Source: Daphnia carinata (Eukaryota; Arthropoda; Branchiopoda; Diplostraca; Daphniidae). Taken from it: DNA of 64,000 bases. The position numbers were made by a program, and so were the translations under genes. This document shows positions 1 through 10,690 of this stretch, piece after piece (position 1 is the stretch's first letter; every line of letters begins with the position of its first letter). The stretch is taken from the NCBI RefSeq assembly GCF_022539665.2, contig NC_081335.1, forward strand, positions 6,200,001 to 6,264,000, in the 5' to 3' direction. Under the pieces are notes generated by a model that did no database searches, had not been told where the DNA came from, and saw only the letters and a list, made by a program, of their open reading frames with translations.

Positions 1-960
1 GTTTTTTTATTCGTTTTTGTAATATTTTAGTACTTTCCTGCACATGTGGTGTAACCCTTCACAATCGTTATCGGTTCGCAGGAGTAGATTGAAACACGAC
101 CACTTCTCTGGAGTCTAAAACCGACTTCGAATCCCGTTCTTATCCATGTATTCCAGGAGTCTTTCCAATTCCGGCGTTGCTGAATTCCGTAAAGCATCAA
201 ATAAGGAAGGGGTCTTCTCAGCTAAAAAGTAAAATAACAGTAAAACAAATATTCAGCACATTGATTTAATACAAAATAATTGTTACCTGGAAGATAGGCA
301 AGACGGAGCAAACGAAATACGAGATCTCGAATAGGATTGGGCCCCTTTTTGTTTTACGCTGACTATAGCTTTATAACGCGAAGCTTCTTAACGATGGCTT
401 GGCACCAATGGAAGTTGCATCCTTGATGAATGCAATTTCCATAAAGCTTCCGGACGGCGACAAAAATGGCCGTTTCGAAGTCGGTAACGATTCGCTGAAC
501 TTTTGGGAGCGGGAAGAAGTCCTGAAGTCAAGGTACACGTAACTAATGAATTGTCTTAAACAGGTAATAAATAAACTTCAAATGTACAATACCTTAATCT
601 TCTCAAAAACTGTAATATAATCAACTGCCGTTTCTTATGAAGCCGTTTATGGAGGAAAGCTAGGTTTAACAAATATTAGTGCGAACACAAAAGAGAAAGC
701 CCATAATATAAGTTTTACCTGTTTGATAGGATCCTGGATGAAGTGAAAGGTAGCGTCTATGAACCACGTCTTATCAATCCTCCAATTGTCTTTTCATGAC
801 AGAGGTAAAAAATAGCAGGTGGCGTGTTCTCTGGTTTCCAGTTCCAGCATAGACCGCTCCTTGACAGAAATCGGGAGGGATAATGCCTCTTGTACGTAAA
901 AAAATGGATCATCGTTTCTAGGGTTACGCTGCAAACATTTCGATCGTTGGTATCTGGATG
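1..960 (-). pseudogene. MULE (Mutator-like) transposase remnant, runs off the left edge
   Basis: Read on the minus strand, the pieces match the order of a MULE transposase. A TWFIDATF block (first catalytic Asp, about 745-768) is followed by VTDFETA (second Asp, 480-482), GCNFHWCQ (the C/H block after the second Asp, about 399-419), and RTDNDCEGLHH (catalytic Glu at 58-60). Two GT-AG introns can be placed at about 660-718 and 542-594, and joining across them restores the order of blocks. Several stops and frame changes interrupt it, so it is a dead copy. The family moves DNA by cut-and-paste and makes 9-11 bp target duplications. No terminal inverted repeat was found, and the 3' end lies outside the window. 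Family assignment is fairly secure; activity is excluded. Confidence 0.72.
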
Positions 961-1458
961 AAAAAAAACTATTAAGGTAAGTTATTTCATTAATAATTCA
1001 GGAATTACCTTAAGCGTCGAGTAGCTTTATCGATGTCAGGCATTTTCCTCCCTGCAATTCCCGCTTTATTTTTTATTTCTTCAATTATGATTGGGCTCGG
1101 CGCTTTAAATTTTGTTTGTTTGTTTGTTTGTGACTTGACACACAAGACAGCAACAGTATTGTTTATTTTACCTTTTCAGGAACCAACACTTCTATTTTAT
1201 ACTCCTCATGTGGTTTGAAGGAGGAGCCATTGCGCCACATGTATTACCTGTCCACTGCATTGTCCCTTTGTTTCTCACCGCATAATATCTTATTCCCGGG
1301 GGAACTCTAAGCTCAGGTATTTCCTCAACCCGGCCATACCTTTGAAATTTAAACCTTAAACCACAAATGATCCCTTGTTTATATCCGCTTAATCATCCGC
1401 CTACAGATGATAGAAAGTTCATCTGTACTTGTACTGATTTCCGACTCATTCGTAACCA
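961..1458. other. No recognisable gene
   Basis: AT-rich sequence between the MULE remnant and the first A repeat. A short open frame at 1033-1218 on the plus strand is hydrophobic and low in complexity (it includes a GTTT-type run near 1110-1130), and nothing in it resembles a known family. Confidence 0.5.
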
Positions 1459-2495
1459 CCCACACGGCACAACTGGCTCCTAAGTACCTTCGCAGAACAT
1501 CCTGCTATCCTCCCCAGTCTTCCCCATAACCATCCTCGATTCCTCTTAGAACCTTCTTTTTGGTTACCTGGCAGCTGCCTGACAGGCTCTTCAGTTCCTC
1601 TTGTATCATCCTCAGGTAGTAACAATAACCTACCATGGTATTAGCATATAGAATAGAACCAATACAGAACCAATTATAGAACCAAGCATTTAAACGTAAT
1701 TAAAATAAAAAATGTATATTAAAGGACAATAGAACATTTGACATGGTTTATTCACATTCAAAACCTTGATCTTTTATTGGAATTGGCGATAAAATATGAC
1801 TGACTTTCAAAATATTTTAGGTCAGACCTATTTTACCAAGGCATTAGTCCTATTTCTATTTGGAGAACTATTTTCAAAAACTGTTCCAATTAGAACGATG
1901 AGCCTCGTCGTAAAAAACATCGGCCTATATGCATTTTCCTTTTTAAAATACCGATGGTGTTTACTCATTATTTAAATGGTTCACAAAACCTTTTTTTCTT
2001 ATGCTATTTTAATTGAAATTACAGGAGAACATGAACTATATTGTATTTAATAGTGTTCATTTAACAAAATACTATTAGAGCAAAATAAGAAGTATTTATT
2101 ACTTATATATGCACTTTATAGTGGTCATAACAAACTTTTCAAATTGCATAAATTTTTTACTATTTTATACTACTATCGTTACCTAATTCTAAATTTCTAA
2201 TTTTTTATTCTAATTTGAAATGGTAAACCCCAAAATTTACATTATCTAACAATTCTACTTGACCTAAATGTTTTTGTGATACTTTAAAACTCACGAGTCT
2301 TACTTTCATGGAAGGATCTCCTAAAACACTCCTGAGCATATCACCAACAATTTCTGGAATTGAAAATATTGGTATGCTTCTCCACAATTTTCCAGCATCT
2401 TGTGGCCCTCCTCAGTACTTCACAACGGTATGATTGATGCGCTGGGGAGGCTACGAGCCTTTTAGGAGGTTCCCAGGAAGGAGATGTGCCGTAAA
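1459..2495 (-). repeat. Family A DNA repeat, copy 1a
   Basis: Starts with the 12-bp end CCCACACGGCAC and is colinear, in reverse, with the complete copy at 52288-53345. The other end is damaged: GTGCCGT near 2488 is followed by foreign bases in place of GTGTGGG. It carries on the minus strand (2205-2387) the same short coding stretch as the other copies, around the words DMLRSVLGDPSMKVRLVSFK. The whole unit looks like a non-autonomous DNA transposon; no transposase is present. Confidence 0.75.
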
Positions 2496-2508
2496 GAGGT
2501 GTGCCGTT

Positions 2509-2899
2509 TTGTGAATAATTTAAGTAATGAGTAAACACGATCGGTATTTTAAAAAGGAAAATGCATATAAGCCGACGATTTTTACGCAAGATATTGCCTA
2601 GTGGATTGGAGGCTCATCGTTCCAATTGGAACAATTTTTGTATATAGTCCTATCTCTAAGTAGAAATAGGACTAATGCCTTGGAAAAACAAGACTGACCT
2701 GAAATATTTTAAGTCAGTCCTATTTCATCGCCAATTCCAATAAAAGATCAAGCTTTTGAATGTGAATAAGCCATTTCAAATATTCTATATTCCTTTAATA
2801 TTCATTTTTTATTTTAATTACATTTAAATGCTTGGTTCTATAATTGGTTCTGTATTGGTTCTATTCTATGTGCTAATACCATGGGAGGTTATTGGTACT
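2509..2899 (+). repeat. Family A DNA repeat, copy 1b (partial, inverted next to 1a)
   Basis: Begins inside the family A sequence (TGTGAA...TTTAAGTAATGAG region) and runs in the opposite orientation to copy 1a up to the CCATGGGAGGTTATTGGTAC stretch, where it stops. Both transposon ends are missing. It abuts copy 1a almost directly, giving a head-to-head pair. Inside are GTCCTATTTC words that belong to the B-type module embedded in all A copies. Confidence 0.7.
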
Positions 2900-3575
2900 A
2901 AAAAAATTTCTTACATCTTCAAATATTTTATTACTTTACTGTATTACAATAGGTAAAACAATACTAAGAGCAATAGGTGCAAAAGACAATGTGGAAGTAC
3001 TTGCCAAACCAATTAAGAAACAGGATAAAATCAAAATCGCAAAAGAAAAAGACCCGTACGAAACGGTAAGCTTGAGTTTTTGGCGATGCCCAAATCCTAG
3101 CTTCATCCAGCTTCCCCGTCGCTAGCTTGCAGATTTCAAGCTAGGGATACGTTTAGGTTAGCTTCAGTTTTGGGGGGTGACGTCAGCGCCTTAAAATTAA
3201 ACTTGCGCAAGCTATGAATTCAATAGCTTGCCCTTTAGTTTACGAAAATTAAGCTATTGAAGTAAGTGTAAGCTATAAAAATGGGAGTTAGGAAAATATA
3301 TATTATTTAGCATAAGAAATGCTTATAAAACAACCATTAGTGATAGGACTTTAATCGCAAATAATTCATTTAAAAAAAAAATATATACTTAAGTTTGAAA
3401 ATAAAAAAGATTTAGTAATTGGCCTAAATACTTTTGAGGGAACAAAAGTTTAACTTAATTTCGACTTTATCTTTATGTTTTTAAAATTCTGTTTGTGATG
3501 TGTTGTCGAAAAAACTTATTATAAGTATAATTCAAGATTTCTATTGTATTCTTCAAGAATGGTAATTATAATATG
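2900..3575. other. No gene; sequence rich in AGCTT/GCTAG words
   Basis: Short plus-strand frame 2892-3125 looks random beyond a lysine-rich stretch. From about 3060 to 3260 the words AGCTT, TAGCTT and GCTAG recur often, and they return at 3660-3840 around the poly-G run. I see no protein or RNA that would explain this. Confidence 0.45.
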
Positions 3576-3580
3576 AATAG

Positions 3581-3645
3581 ATTGGTCAAGTGGATAGAAC
3601 ATCCGGCTGTCGTGCGGGAGACACGAGTTCGATCCCAGCCAAGGA
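3581..3645 (+). other. tRNA-like relic (Asp-type anticodon arm)
   Basis: The stretch has an A-box-like word (TGGTCAAGTGGATAGA), an anticodon-arm-like word CCGGCTGTCGTGCGG with GTC in the loop, and a B-box-like word GAGTTCGATCCC, in the order and at the spacing of a tRNA. The T stem and the acceptor stem do not pair, so it is not a functional tRNA. It is either a decayed tRNA-Asp-like gene or the head of a tRNA-derived SINE. No clear SINE body or A-tail was identified. Confidence 0.4.
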
Positions 3646-3775
3646 CTTTTCTTTTTCGCTTTGCCTAACCTAGCCTCGCTCGGCTAGTCTAAGCTAAGCT
3701 AGCGACGCGCGGGCTAGGTTAGCTTGAATTTCCAAGCTTAAATCTTAAAAAATTTAAGCTTGGAGTCGTTAGCTT

Positions 3776-3794
3776 GGGGGGGGGGGGGGGGGGG
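3776..3794 (+). repeat. Poly-G run of 19
   Basis: An uninterrupted run of 19 G in an AT-rich setting, followed by TTTGGTGCGGTCGCAATCTA. A similar join (10 G, then TTTGGGTAACGTCGCATTCTA) occurs at 36437, so the run seems to belong to a dispersed repeat and not to be an isolated slip. Confidence 0.8.
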
Positions 3795-3799
3795 TTTGG

Positions 3800-5120
3800 T
3801 GCGGTCGCAATCTAAGCTAACTCAAGGTTTGGGTAAGCTTAACGTTTTGTACGGGGAGGTGCGTTGAACGCATCGAAGAACAGGAATAGAGAAAGGAAGA
3901 CCAACAGAAAAGGGATAAATCAACATTAAGAAAACGAAAAATGAAAAGAAAGCATAAACTGAATAAACTAGCGAAAAAAGGGCAAATTTGTCGTATGAAT
4001 GGCCGAAATTGACTCATGGATGAGCTGACTCGTGTTCTATTATTTACAAGCCGTGTCATGATAGTTTTGTATAACAATACACTGGCATGCCCTCCATGAT
4101 CGTTAAAAAAAAATCTTGGATTCATTTTAAAAGATTATGTGACTTCGGTAATCACTGACGCACAAAAAAAAGACCTTTCCTGGCCGAAAAAAATTAAAAT
4201 GGATTTGTCATTATTAGTAGCTTTGTGAAGTTATTTGTTCCTCTTCCGCTTTAACAGAAGCCACGTTATTGAAATTTTACTCATAGACGAAAATACACAA
4301 GTTGGATGTTTCAGTTTTGCTTAATCCACTTAATGCTTTGGTGATAAGCGCTCCTACCCTATATAAAAGACAGCTTTCACCGCCTTGCATTGTTATAGAA
4401 GTAGGGGTTGATTTTAATATAATTATTGGTATCTTTGTAACTGTGAAAAGAATTGAAAATGTGATGAAGAAATAAATGGTATTTGAATCAAGAGTGAATT
4501 ATAGTAGTCCTTTGTTTTGTCCTTGCTTCAGACAATATCTAGTTAAGGATTATAATATTGTTCCTATAAACATTAGTATCAAATGTTAATAATAATAAAC
4601 TAGTCTTCATGTTAACATATGCGTTCCCAGCACCCACCAAAAGCCCCGCGGAACTCATTATTTTCGTTCTTACCATGTAGGTCCTTATCTATGGTTTTGT
4701 AGCAAATAGTTTTTTTAATTATAAAATGCACGTATCTTAAATTATCTATATATAATTTTTTTCTTATTAATCAGTGTGTATAAAGGAGTACTTCAGCGAA
4801 AGCGACCTCCGCCCCCCCCCTCCCGGAACTCCCATGGAATAAGGACATCAGCCAGAGGGGACGGCGATATTAGGACTGGAAACACCACTAACAAAATGTC
4901 AAGGCCAAAAACCAAACACTGTTTTAAAAAATATTACTTTTATACATGAGCTGTATAAAGCAATAGATAAGGCATGTAATCGTGCAAAAAAAATTACAAA
5001 TATGAATTCAAACAAAAAAGTTATGATGGAATGATTACACGAGCAATTGATAACGCTGTTTGGAGTGTGGAAAACTACATAAGCCGTCCGGTTCTTCTCT
5101 CCACCAGCGGATAATTAGGT
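3800..5120. other. No recognisable gene
   Basis: AT-rich sequence. The minus-strand frame at 3817-4125 has a phenylalanine- and serine-rich translation without recognisable motifs, which is typical of an open frame opposite A-rich DNA. A run of pyrimidines near 4810-4825 (CCCCCCCC) is the only compositional oddity. Confidence 0.5.
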
Positions 5121-5123
5121 TAT

Positions 5124-5362
5124 TTAAGAAGGAGAAATAGAAATTAAATTACCAATGAGAAATAGAACCCTTATGATGGAGAAATGGGACCCTCCAAAAA
5201 ATGTTTGATAATTGTGTGCTATTTCTCCGGGTCCTATTTCTCCGGCGATCGGACCCTTAGATTGAGAAATAGACCCTACAAAAATGTTTGAACTTTGGTT
5301 ACTATTTCTCCATGTCCTATTTTGAGGTCCTAAATCTCCAGGTCCTGTTTCTCCGGCAATCC
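5124..5362. repeat. Diverged GAGAAATAG module (B-like)
   Basis: The words GAGAAATAG, CTATTTCTCC and GGTCCTATTTCTCCGG recur about eight times in both orientations. This resembles the building block of the B foldback elements (GAGAAATAGGACTG) with different linkers: here ACCCT replaces ACTG. No element ends or target duplication were found. The open frame on the minus strand across it is a by-product of the repeats. Confidence 0.6.
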
Positions 5363-6414
5363 CGAGCAGTTGCTCCAAATTATTCCAACATATAACGATT
5401 TTGCTGTTGTCTACAGTGATTTTCTTCTTATGGAACCAATGGCAGCTGATGGAATGGGTGAGACGCTATTTATGAACAACTTTACAAGTACGCTATTGAA
5501 GTTTCGTTAGTTCCTTGGCAACAAAGTGGATATAACGAACGACGAAAGAGGCAATTTTTCTCTAATTCTTGAAATTAAGAAGCTTTGTTCTACAAGAAAA
5601 GGTGTTTGTAAGGCTCCTGAACTGTTCATCGCAAGTAACGTATGCCCCTTTCCATTTATATTATCGAACTTTAACTCGCAATTTCGTATGTATGTATGTA
5701 TGTAACTGCAGATTGGACACAATTATGACCCTCAGTATCAAGAAATTTGTGTTACCCGCTGTTGAAGATACTCTTTCATAGTGCTGAATAACTAGCGCGG
5801 ATTTTTAAGCTATTTTCTCTTCGTTTATTTATCTCAAGCTCGTGTGATGTTATCGTTCCGCGTTCTTTTTTTGTTTTCCTGTTAATGGCTAAGTTTTTCA
5901 CCAAAGTTTATTACCCAGGAATTGTTTCATGTTTTGCATTTGCTACATCGCATTTCGGCATTTGTTTTTTTAACCAAGACTTTTTTTTGTAACCCATCTG
6001 ATTGTAAAAACATTTCTGATTAGTAGAACAATAAAAATTTGAAAAGAGTATATTATTTTATTATTTTACCAATAAATAATTTCAGTAGTGAGCAAGAATT
6101 TTAAGTATCCACCCGAAAATTAAGTAGCCTAGTGGCCTACTGAATCATTCAGTAGGCAGGGAGGTATAGTTAGAAATTAAGTATGCTATTTCAATTAAGT
6201 ATGGTAAAAAGATCTAGTACGCTGGCCTTTTTTAAGTATTAAAAACTAAGTATTCAGTCGCCGCTGTGTGAGTAGCCCACCGTCGCAAAGGATGGAGACA
6301 GGGCCAAAAGAGATGATCTAAAATGTGGTTGTGGATTCTCAACTGGAGTCAAGCAAAGGTATCCCTAGGTTCGGGAGGCCGTGGGAAGACCCGCTATATT
6401 TGATATTTAATTGT
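5363..6414. other. Gene-poor stretch with a short palindrome
   Basis: The segment 5370-5700 reads on plus as a few gene-like phrases (for example DFAVVYSDFLLMEPMAADGM) in shifting frames, but I do not recognise a family. At 6136-6156 there is a perfect 21-base hairpin with 10-bp arms (CCTACTGAAT, centre C). Around it, AATTAAGTA recurs between 6110 and 6250. Confidence 0.4.
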
Positions 6415-6577
6415 TGTAACTTGTGTAGGCCGCTAAGGGCGCTGTAACACAGAGCCTTCTTGGTTGCCGAAGGACGACCCTGCGAATTTTTCCATTGGTT
6501 ACGAGCAGACGTCTTTTGTGTAAGTGTCAAGTTCAATAAAGTACTGGTGAATTCAACCTGCGTTGGATTCCCTAACA
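6415..6577 (+). repeat. Possible solo LTR
   Basis: The stretch begins TGTAAC and ends CCTAACA, and contains AATAAA about 40 bases before the end, as LTRs do. It is more GC-rich than its surroundings. I could not find a target duplication or a second copy in the window, so this is a weak call; it could equally be part of an unknown repeat. Confidence 0.3.
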
Positions 6578-7047
6578 AAGTGTAAATCAGGTACAAAATA
6601 ACAAGCTTAGCGTTAACTAATCTTCACCAATAGGCAATTTGTTACATGGCCCATGGAAACCATTGAATTTGATGAAATCGTCTACTTCGAGAAATTAAGC
6701 TGCTTCGTTATAAAAGTTCCACACGTGTTGGTCAAGTAACACTTGTTAAGGGAACTTTCTGGCCTATACCTTAAACTAGTGTAAGGGCTTAAGCTTTTCT
6801 GTTTCCATTATTAACAATCACTTTCATTTTTCCACAGCCTTTTTTCAACGAATACCTACCTTAGTCATGAATAGGCAATACGGGCCACTCACTTGCGCAG
6901 ATACGCAGAGGATGAACGTAAACTAAATTAGGATTTACAGTTAGAACGCTGCTAACCTTTCTCATCAGTACCTGATGAGTAAACTTCAATGACTACAGTG
7001 TTTGCACACCCATGTTTTCTTAATAAAGATGCTGATTCACTAAGTTT
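6578..7047. other. No recognisable gene
   Basis: No open frame of note, no repeat shared with the rest of the window, and no RNA-like structure that I can support. Confidence 0.45.
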
Positions 7048-7087
7048 CCCACACGGCACAACTGGCTCCTAGGTACCTCCGCAGAAA
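7048..7087 (-). repeat. Family A terminal fragment (copy 2)
   Basis: The 12-bp end CCCACACGGCAC and the next ~28 bases match the 3' end of family A in reverse (as at 1459). It stops abruptly where hAT-related sequence begins. It is colinear with the fragment at 10429-10592, suggesting that one A element was interrupted and partly deleted. Confidence 0.65.
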
Positions 7088-7149
7088 CAAATTCCGAGTT
7101 CTTTGTATAAACTGTTCAAGTGTATAACAAGTTAACATGACTGAAATTA

Positions 7150-9680
7150 ACACGGAAGCTTTATTTTATTAACTTGTATTGACTTTTAGTAATAGCAATG
7201 TTTCAAAAATATTATCTGCCAGACGATTACGACGTGCGGTCAGCACAAGTGGACCTGCACTAAAGAGCCTCTTGACTGAAGCACTTGACGGTAGGGCTGT
7301 GTTGTATTCGAAGAACATTTTTTTTTACTCTTGGATATTGGTCAAGCATAGTCAAATTTCATCAATCATTATCAATGAAAAACAGCTCAAGTTCGTCTAG
7401 GGTGGCGGTGTTTTTTGAAGCGAAATGCAAAGGGTCTCGACTAGACGATGACACTTCATTTTTTCTTTCGTTTTCTTGAACCAATGCAATTGTGTTAGCT
7501 ATTAGCATCCTGTTAAATCTCACCTCCATTTCATCTGCTATCCAGTTTAGCTTAAATTTCGGATGAACGCATGTTGCAACCACGAATTTTTCATCTGTGA
7601 AGTAAGCGCCAAACCTATTTCTTCAAAAAAATTATGTTACGTTAACAACTTTTAATTTTTATGAATTTGTAGGTGACCTATTCTCGATATGGGTGAGCAT
7701 TCCGCGGCAGATGAAAGACCCAAATCCGCTTGGTTGAATTTTAGGGCTTGAAATCACCTGAAGTTCCTCCTTTATTTTTAAAATTCAGGGCAGAACGCAA
7801 CCAAGGAAGTTGTCTTTCTCCCCTTGTAATACGTCAAGGTAAATTGCAATTGGTTGCATGACGGTAAGAAATTCCTGTAGTATTCAAATTCCAGGACCTC
7901 CAATTGCAGGTTAGACATTGTCTCGTCTAATTTAGGTTGATCCTTGGAGAGTATATCCTTTACAGCGTCGAACGTGGAGTTCCATCTCGTTTCGCCAGGT
8001 GTTTTCAACTGACAGCCTAGAAATGTTTAAAAACAAAAATGAAAAAATTCAGCTAACAACCACTTCAAACAAAATTGTAGTTACCAAAGATGGAATGCAC
8101 CTTATCTGTTGCTAGGGGGCCTCGGATGTATCTGTTCCAAAGTTTAGTTAATTTTCCCATTGCACGATCGTAATGCTCTTTAAACATCTGATTTGATGAC
8201 AGACTCTTCTGAAAATCAGCCGATGCCAGTGTAGCCAAGAGATGGGAGGCACAGCGGATGTGTTCTGGTAGGTTATTGGAACTGTAAACGGTAATTTTTC
8301 CGCTTTCGTCCACGTCTTCAATTATGAGAGCGTCCAGCATATCGCCAACTGATACGATGCCGTTATTTTCAATTTCTGCGATTTCAAATTCAATGTCAAC
8401 AAATTCAACATCTTCATCTTCCCAATCGCAATGCGAATCTCCTTCGCCAATGTTGTCGGCAACCTCAACATCTGCTTTTGTTTCATTGTACATTTCCATA
8501 GCCTTTTTGGCCAATGTTGCTTGCAAACGTTTTTTTTGTGCTGCTTCTTTTTTTTCATCTTGCATACTTCTTATTGCTGTGCATACATTCGCTCTGCTAT
8601 CAGTGACGATAACTTTTACTTTGTTCACTATTTTATAGTTCTTCATTACCTCTTGAATCATTTTAGCAATGGCATCAAATGTTTGTCACCCTGAAAATGA
8701 ACAAGTGGCAAAAAATTGATTGATTTATTAAATTAAGTACTGTTATAGTAAAATGAGATCCTCACCTTTGAATCTCTTACATGCCAGCGCAGCTGATCTC
8801 CGCTGTAGAGGTGTAGTTGATTTGTCGATCCAATGGCAAGTTATTCCCATGAAACTGCGTTTAAGAGTACTCCACATGTCAACTGCTAGACAAACGTACT
8901 TCACTGAAGCTATGGTGTTCAGCAATTCACTACTGTTGGATTCCCGCTCACTCTCGATGAGTTTTCTTAACTTCTTCACACACATGACATCGGCACGGGG
9001 ATTCAAACCTTTACCATTGCTTGAAATGAGATTGACTCCACGGTTTACAGTGGCCTGGCCTCGTTTATGATGTAATCCAAAATAAGCTTGTCAACAACTT
9101 TCTGTTCCTTTCGAGAAATCGGTTGAACTGCAGGGAAATTCAATTTTGCTTGTTGAAGTTTCAAGCGTTTTTCCCTGATAGCTTCATTGCTAGACGTTGG
9201 TTTAGATGCTCTTCACCTTACTTCTTGGGCTTGTTTTAACTTCGTTATATAATCTTCGTATAAAGCTGGATGTGTCTGTAAAGAAATATTGGGAAATGTT
9301 TCTTAAAATGTTGCGAAGATCAAACATTTAAGTAAAAAAAATTAAGTAGAACTCACCTTCAGGTGCCTTTGCCAATTACTTGTTGAGAATGGACGGCCGG
9401 AATACTTTTTCCTGCATTGTATACATATTCCCTGGATATTTTCGTCTTCTCTGATTTCCCACCTTTTCTTTTTCTTAAGAATTTCTGCAAATTCAAAGTA
9501 CGTCAGAACAAGCTGCTCATACCACGGACTTCTCTGCTTCTTGGGCTTGAAACTGCCTGCCAAGTTCTCTTGGAAAGCAATAGCAGTTTCCCCTTCTTGT
9601 TCTTCAATTAATAAATCACAATCATTGGGCTCATCCTCTGAATGAAGATTATAGCTCTCTTCTGTAACTTCAGTAAAAAA
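7150..9680 (-). pseudogene. hAT-family transposase with BED finger, broken
   Basis: Order on the minus strand: BED zinc finger (CIQCRKKYSGRPFSTSNW, 9345-9430), the first-Asp block CLAVDMWST...GITCHWID (about 8840-8905), a TDSRANV block (8590-8610), the acidic insert and the HIRCASHLLAT block (8220-8270), ETRWNST (about 7975-7995), the CVHPKFKL block (about 7550-7575), and the C-terminal dimerisation segment with SSASVKRLFSAG and RRNRLADNIF (7180-7310). Plausible introns (GT-AG) lie near 9278-9357, 8694-8765 and 8018-8083. An in-frame stop near 9210-9220 and a frameshift near 7820-7860 disable it. hAT enzymes excise and insert DNA with 8-bp target duplications. The order of blocks makes the family call firm. 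Confidence 0.85.
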
Positions 9681-10428
9681 TTAACAATGATGAATGACTG
9701 TACATAAATAAGAAAGCAAACAAACAAAACACTTCACCTGAAATTTAGTAAATGATATTTCAAATTATACGTGTTTCACTATTTTAGTTTCTGAATATCT
9801 TCTGAAGTCGAGTGGCAGAAAAACTCTTGAGGACTAGCAGTGATGACTGAACCTACATATGTAAGCATAAGTAGGTCATTTTTGAGATGATATATATAAA
9901 TGTTTACATATTTAGCATTCATCTGATACAATAAGGAGTATATTATATGATTTACGAGTTACCTTGGTTTATGATTTGTAATTGCCATTGCCAATATTTA
10001 ATCTACCATAGTGCCGTTGCATTCAAGGGAATAATAGTATTTCAGATCTTCCGTGAGCATAAACGCACTGCCTTACTGTTAACCGAGTAGTAATTTTCCA
10101 CGTTGTTCAGAGAACCACAGTACGAAAGTAACGCTAACGCGTATGAAAAAAATTTGTCTGCTATATAATAGGGTAAACACTAAACAGACAGCTTTGTGAC
10201 GTAGCAGAGTAGCACACATTTATGATTTAATGTTTCCATGTTCGCAAAAATGACTAACAAAAATAATTTATTTGAATCAATTTTGTTCAAAAGCCATAAG
10301 ATCAAAATGAAAAATAAAAGTAAATTTTGGGGAAAATAAAAAGTCGTGAAAATCAAGCAAAATTGATTGGAATCGCTGATTCGAATCAAAATTTGATTGG
10401 AATCAAAATTGATTCGGGTGATCACTGT
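9681..10428. mobile_element. Probable 5' flank and terminus of the hAT element
   Basis: No coding sequence. From about 10330 the words AATCAAAATTTGATT and GATTGGAATC recur in both orientations, a type of subterminal repeat seen in hAT elements. The stretch ends at 10428 in GGGTGATCACTG, whose reverse complement, CAGTGATCACCC, resembles a hAT terminal inverted repeat. The matching left terminus was not found near 7090, so the element boundaries are inferred. Confidence 0.45.
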
Positions 10429-10592
10429 CCTCAGATAGTACCAATAACCTCCCATGGTATTAGCATATAGAAGAGAGCCATTCATTTAAACGTGATTAAA
10501 ATAAAAAATCAATATAAAAGGACAATAGAATATTTGAAATGATTTATTCAAATTCAAAAGCTTGATCTTTTATAGAAATTTTGCCGGCAATG
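10429..10592 (-). repeat. Family A fragment (copy 3)
   Basis: Colinear in reverse with the 3' third of family A: TCCTCAGATAGTACCAATAA, then CCATGGTATTAGCATATAGA, down to the CTTGATCTTTTAT words. It abuts the putative hAT terminus at 10428. About 125 bp of family A is missing between this and the fragment ending at 7087. Confidence 0.7.
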
Positions 10593-10690
10593 ACGAAGCC
10601 ATTCAGTTACTTGAAACTTTATCTTCATTCAGGTTTCTTCATCACCGGAAAGGTCTTTGTTTGCGAGAACGTCACCACAAAAAGCAACAA

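Noticed and set aside
3581-3645. Functional tRNA-Asp gene
   Set aside because: T and acceptor stems do not pair; kept only as a relic.
5124-5378. 84-residue glycine-rich frame on the minus strand
   Set aside because: Its repeats come from the GAGAAATAG module; no codon pattern or homology supports a protein.
8322-8694. Open frames on both strands across the acidic insert of the hAT gene
   Set aside because: They arise from the low-complexity GAA/GAT-rich exon and are not conserved; the real exon is minus 8065-8661.
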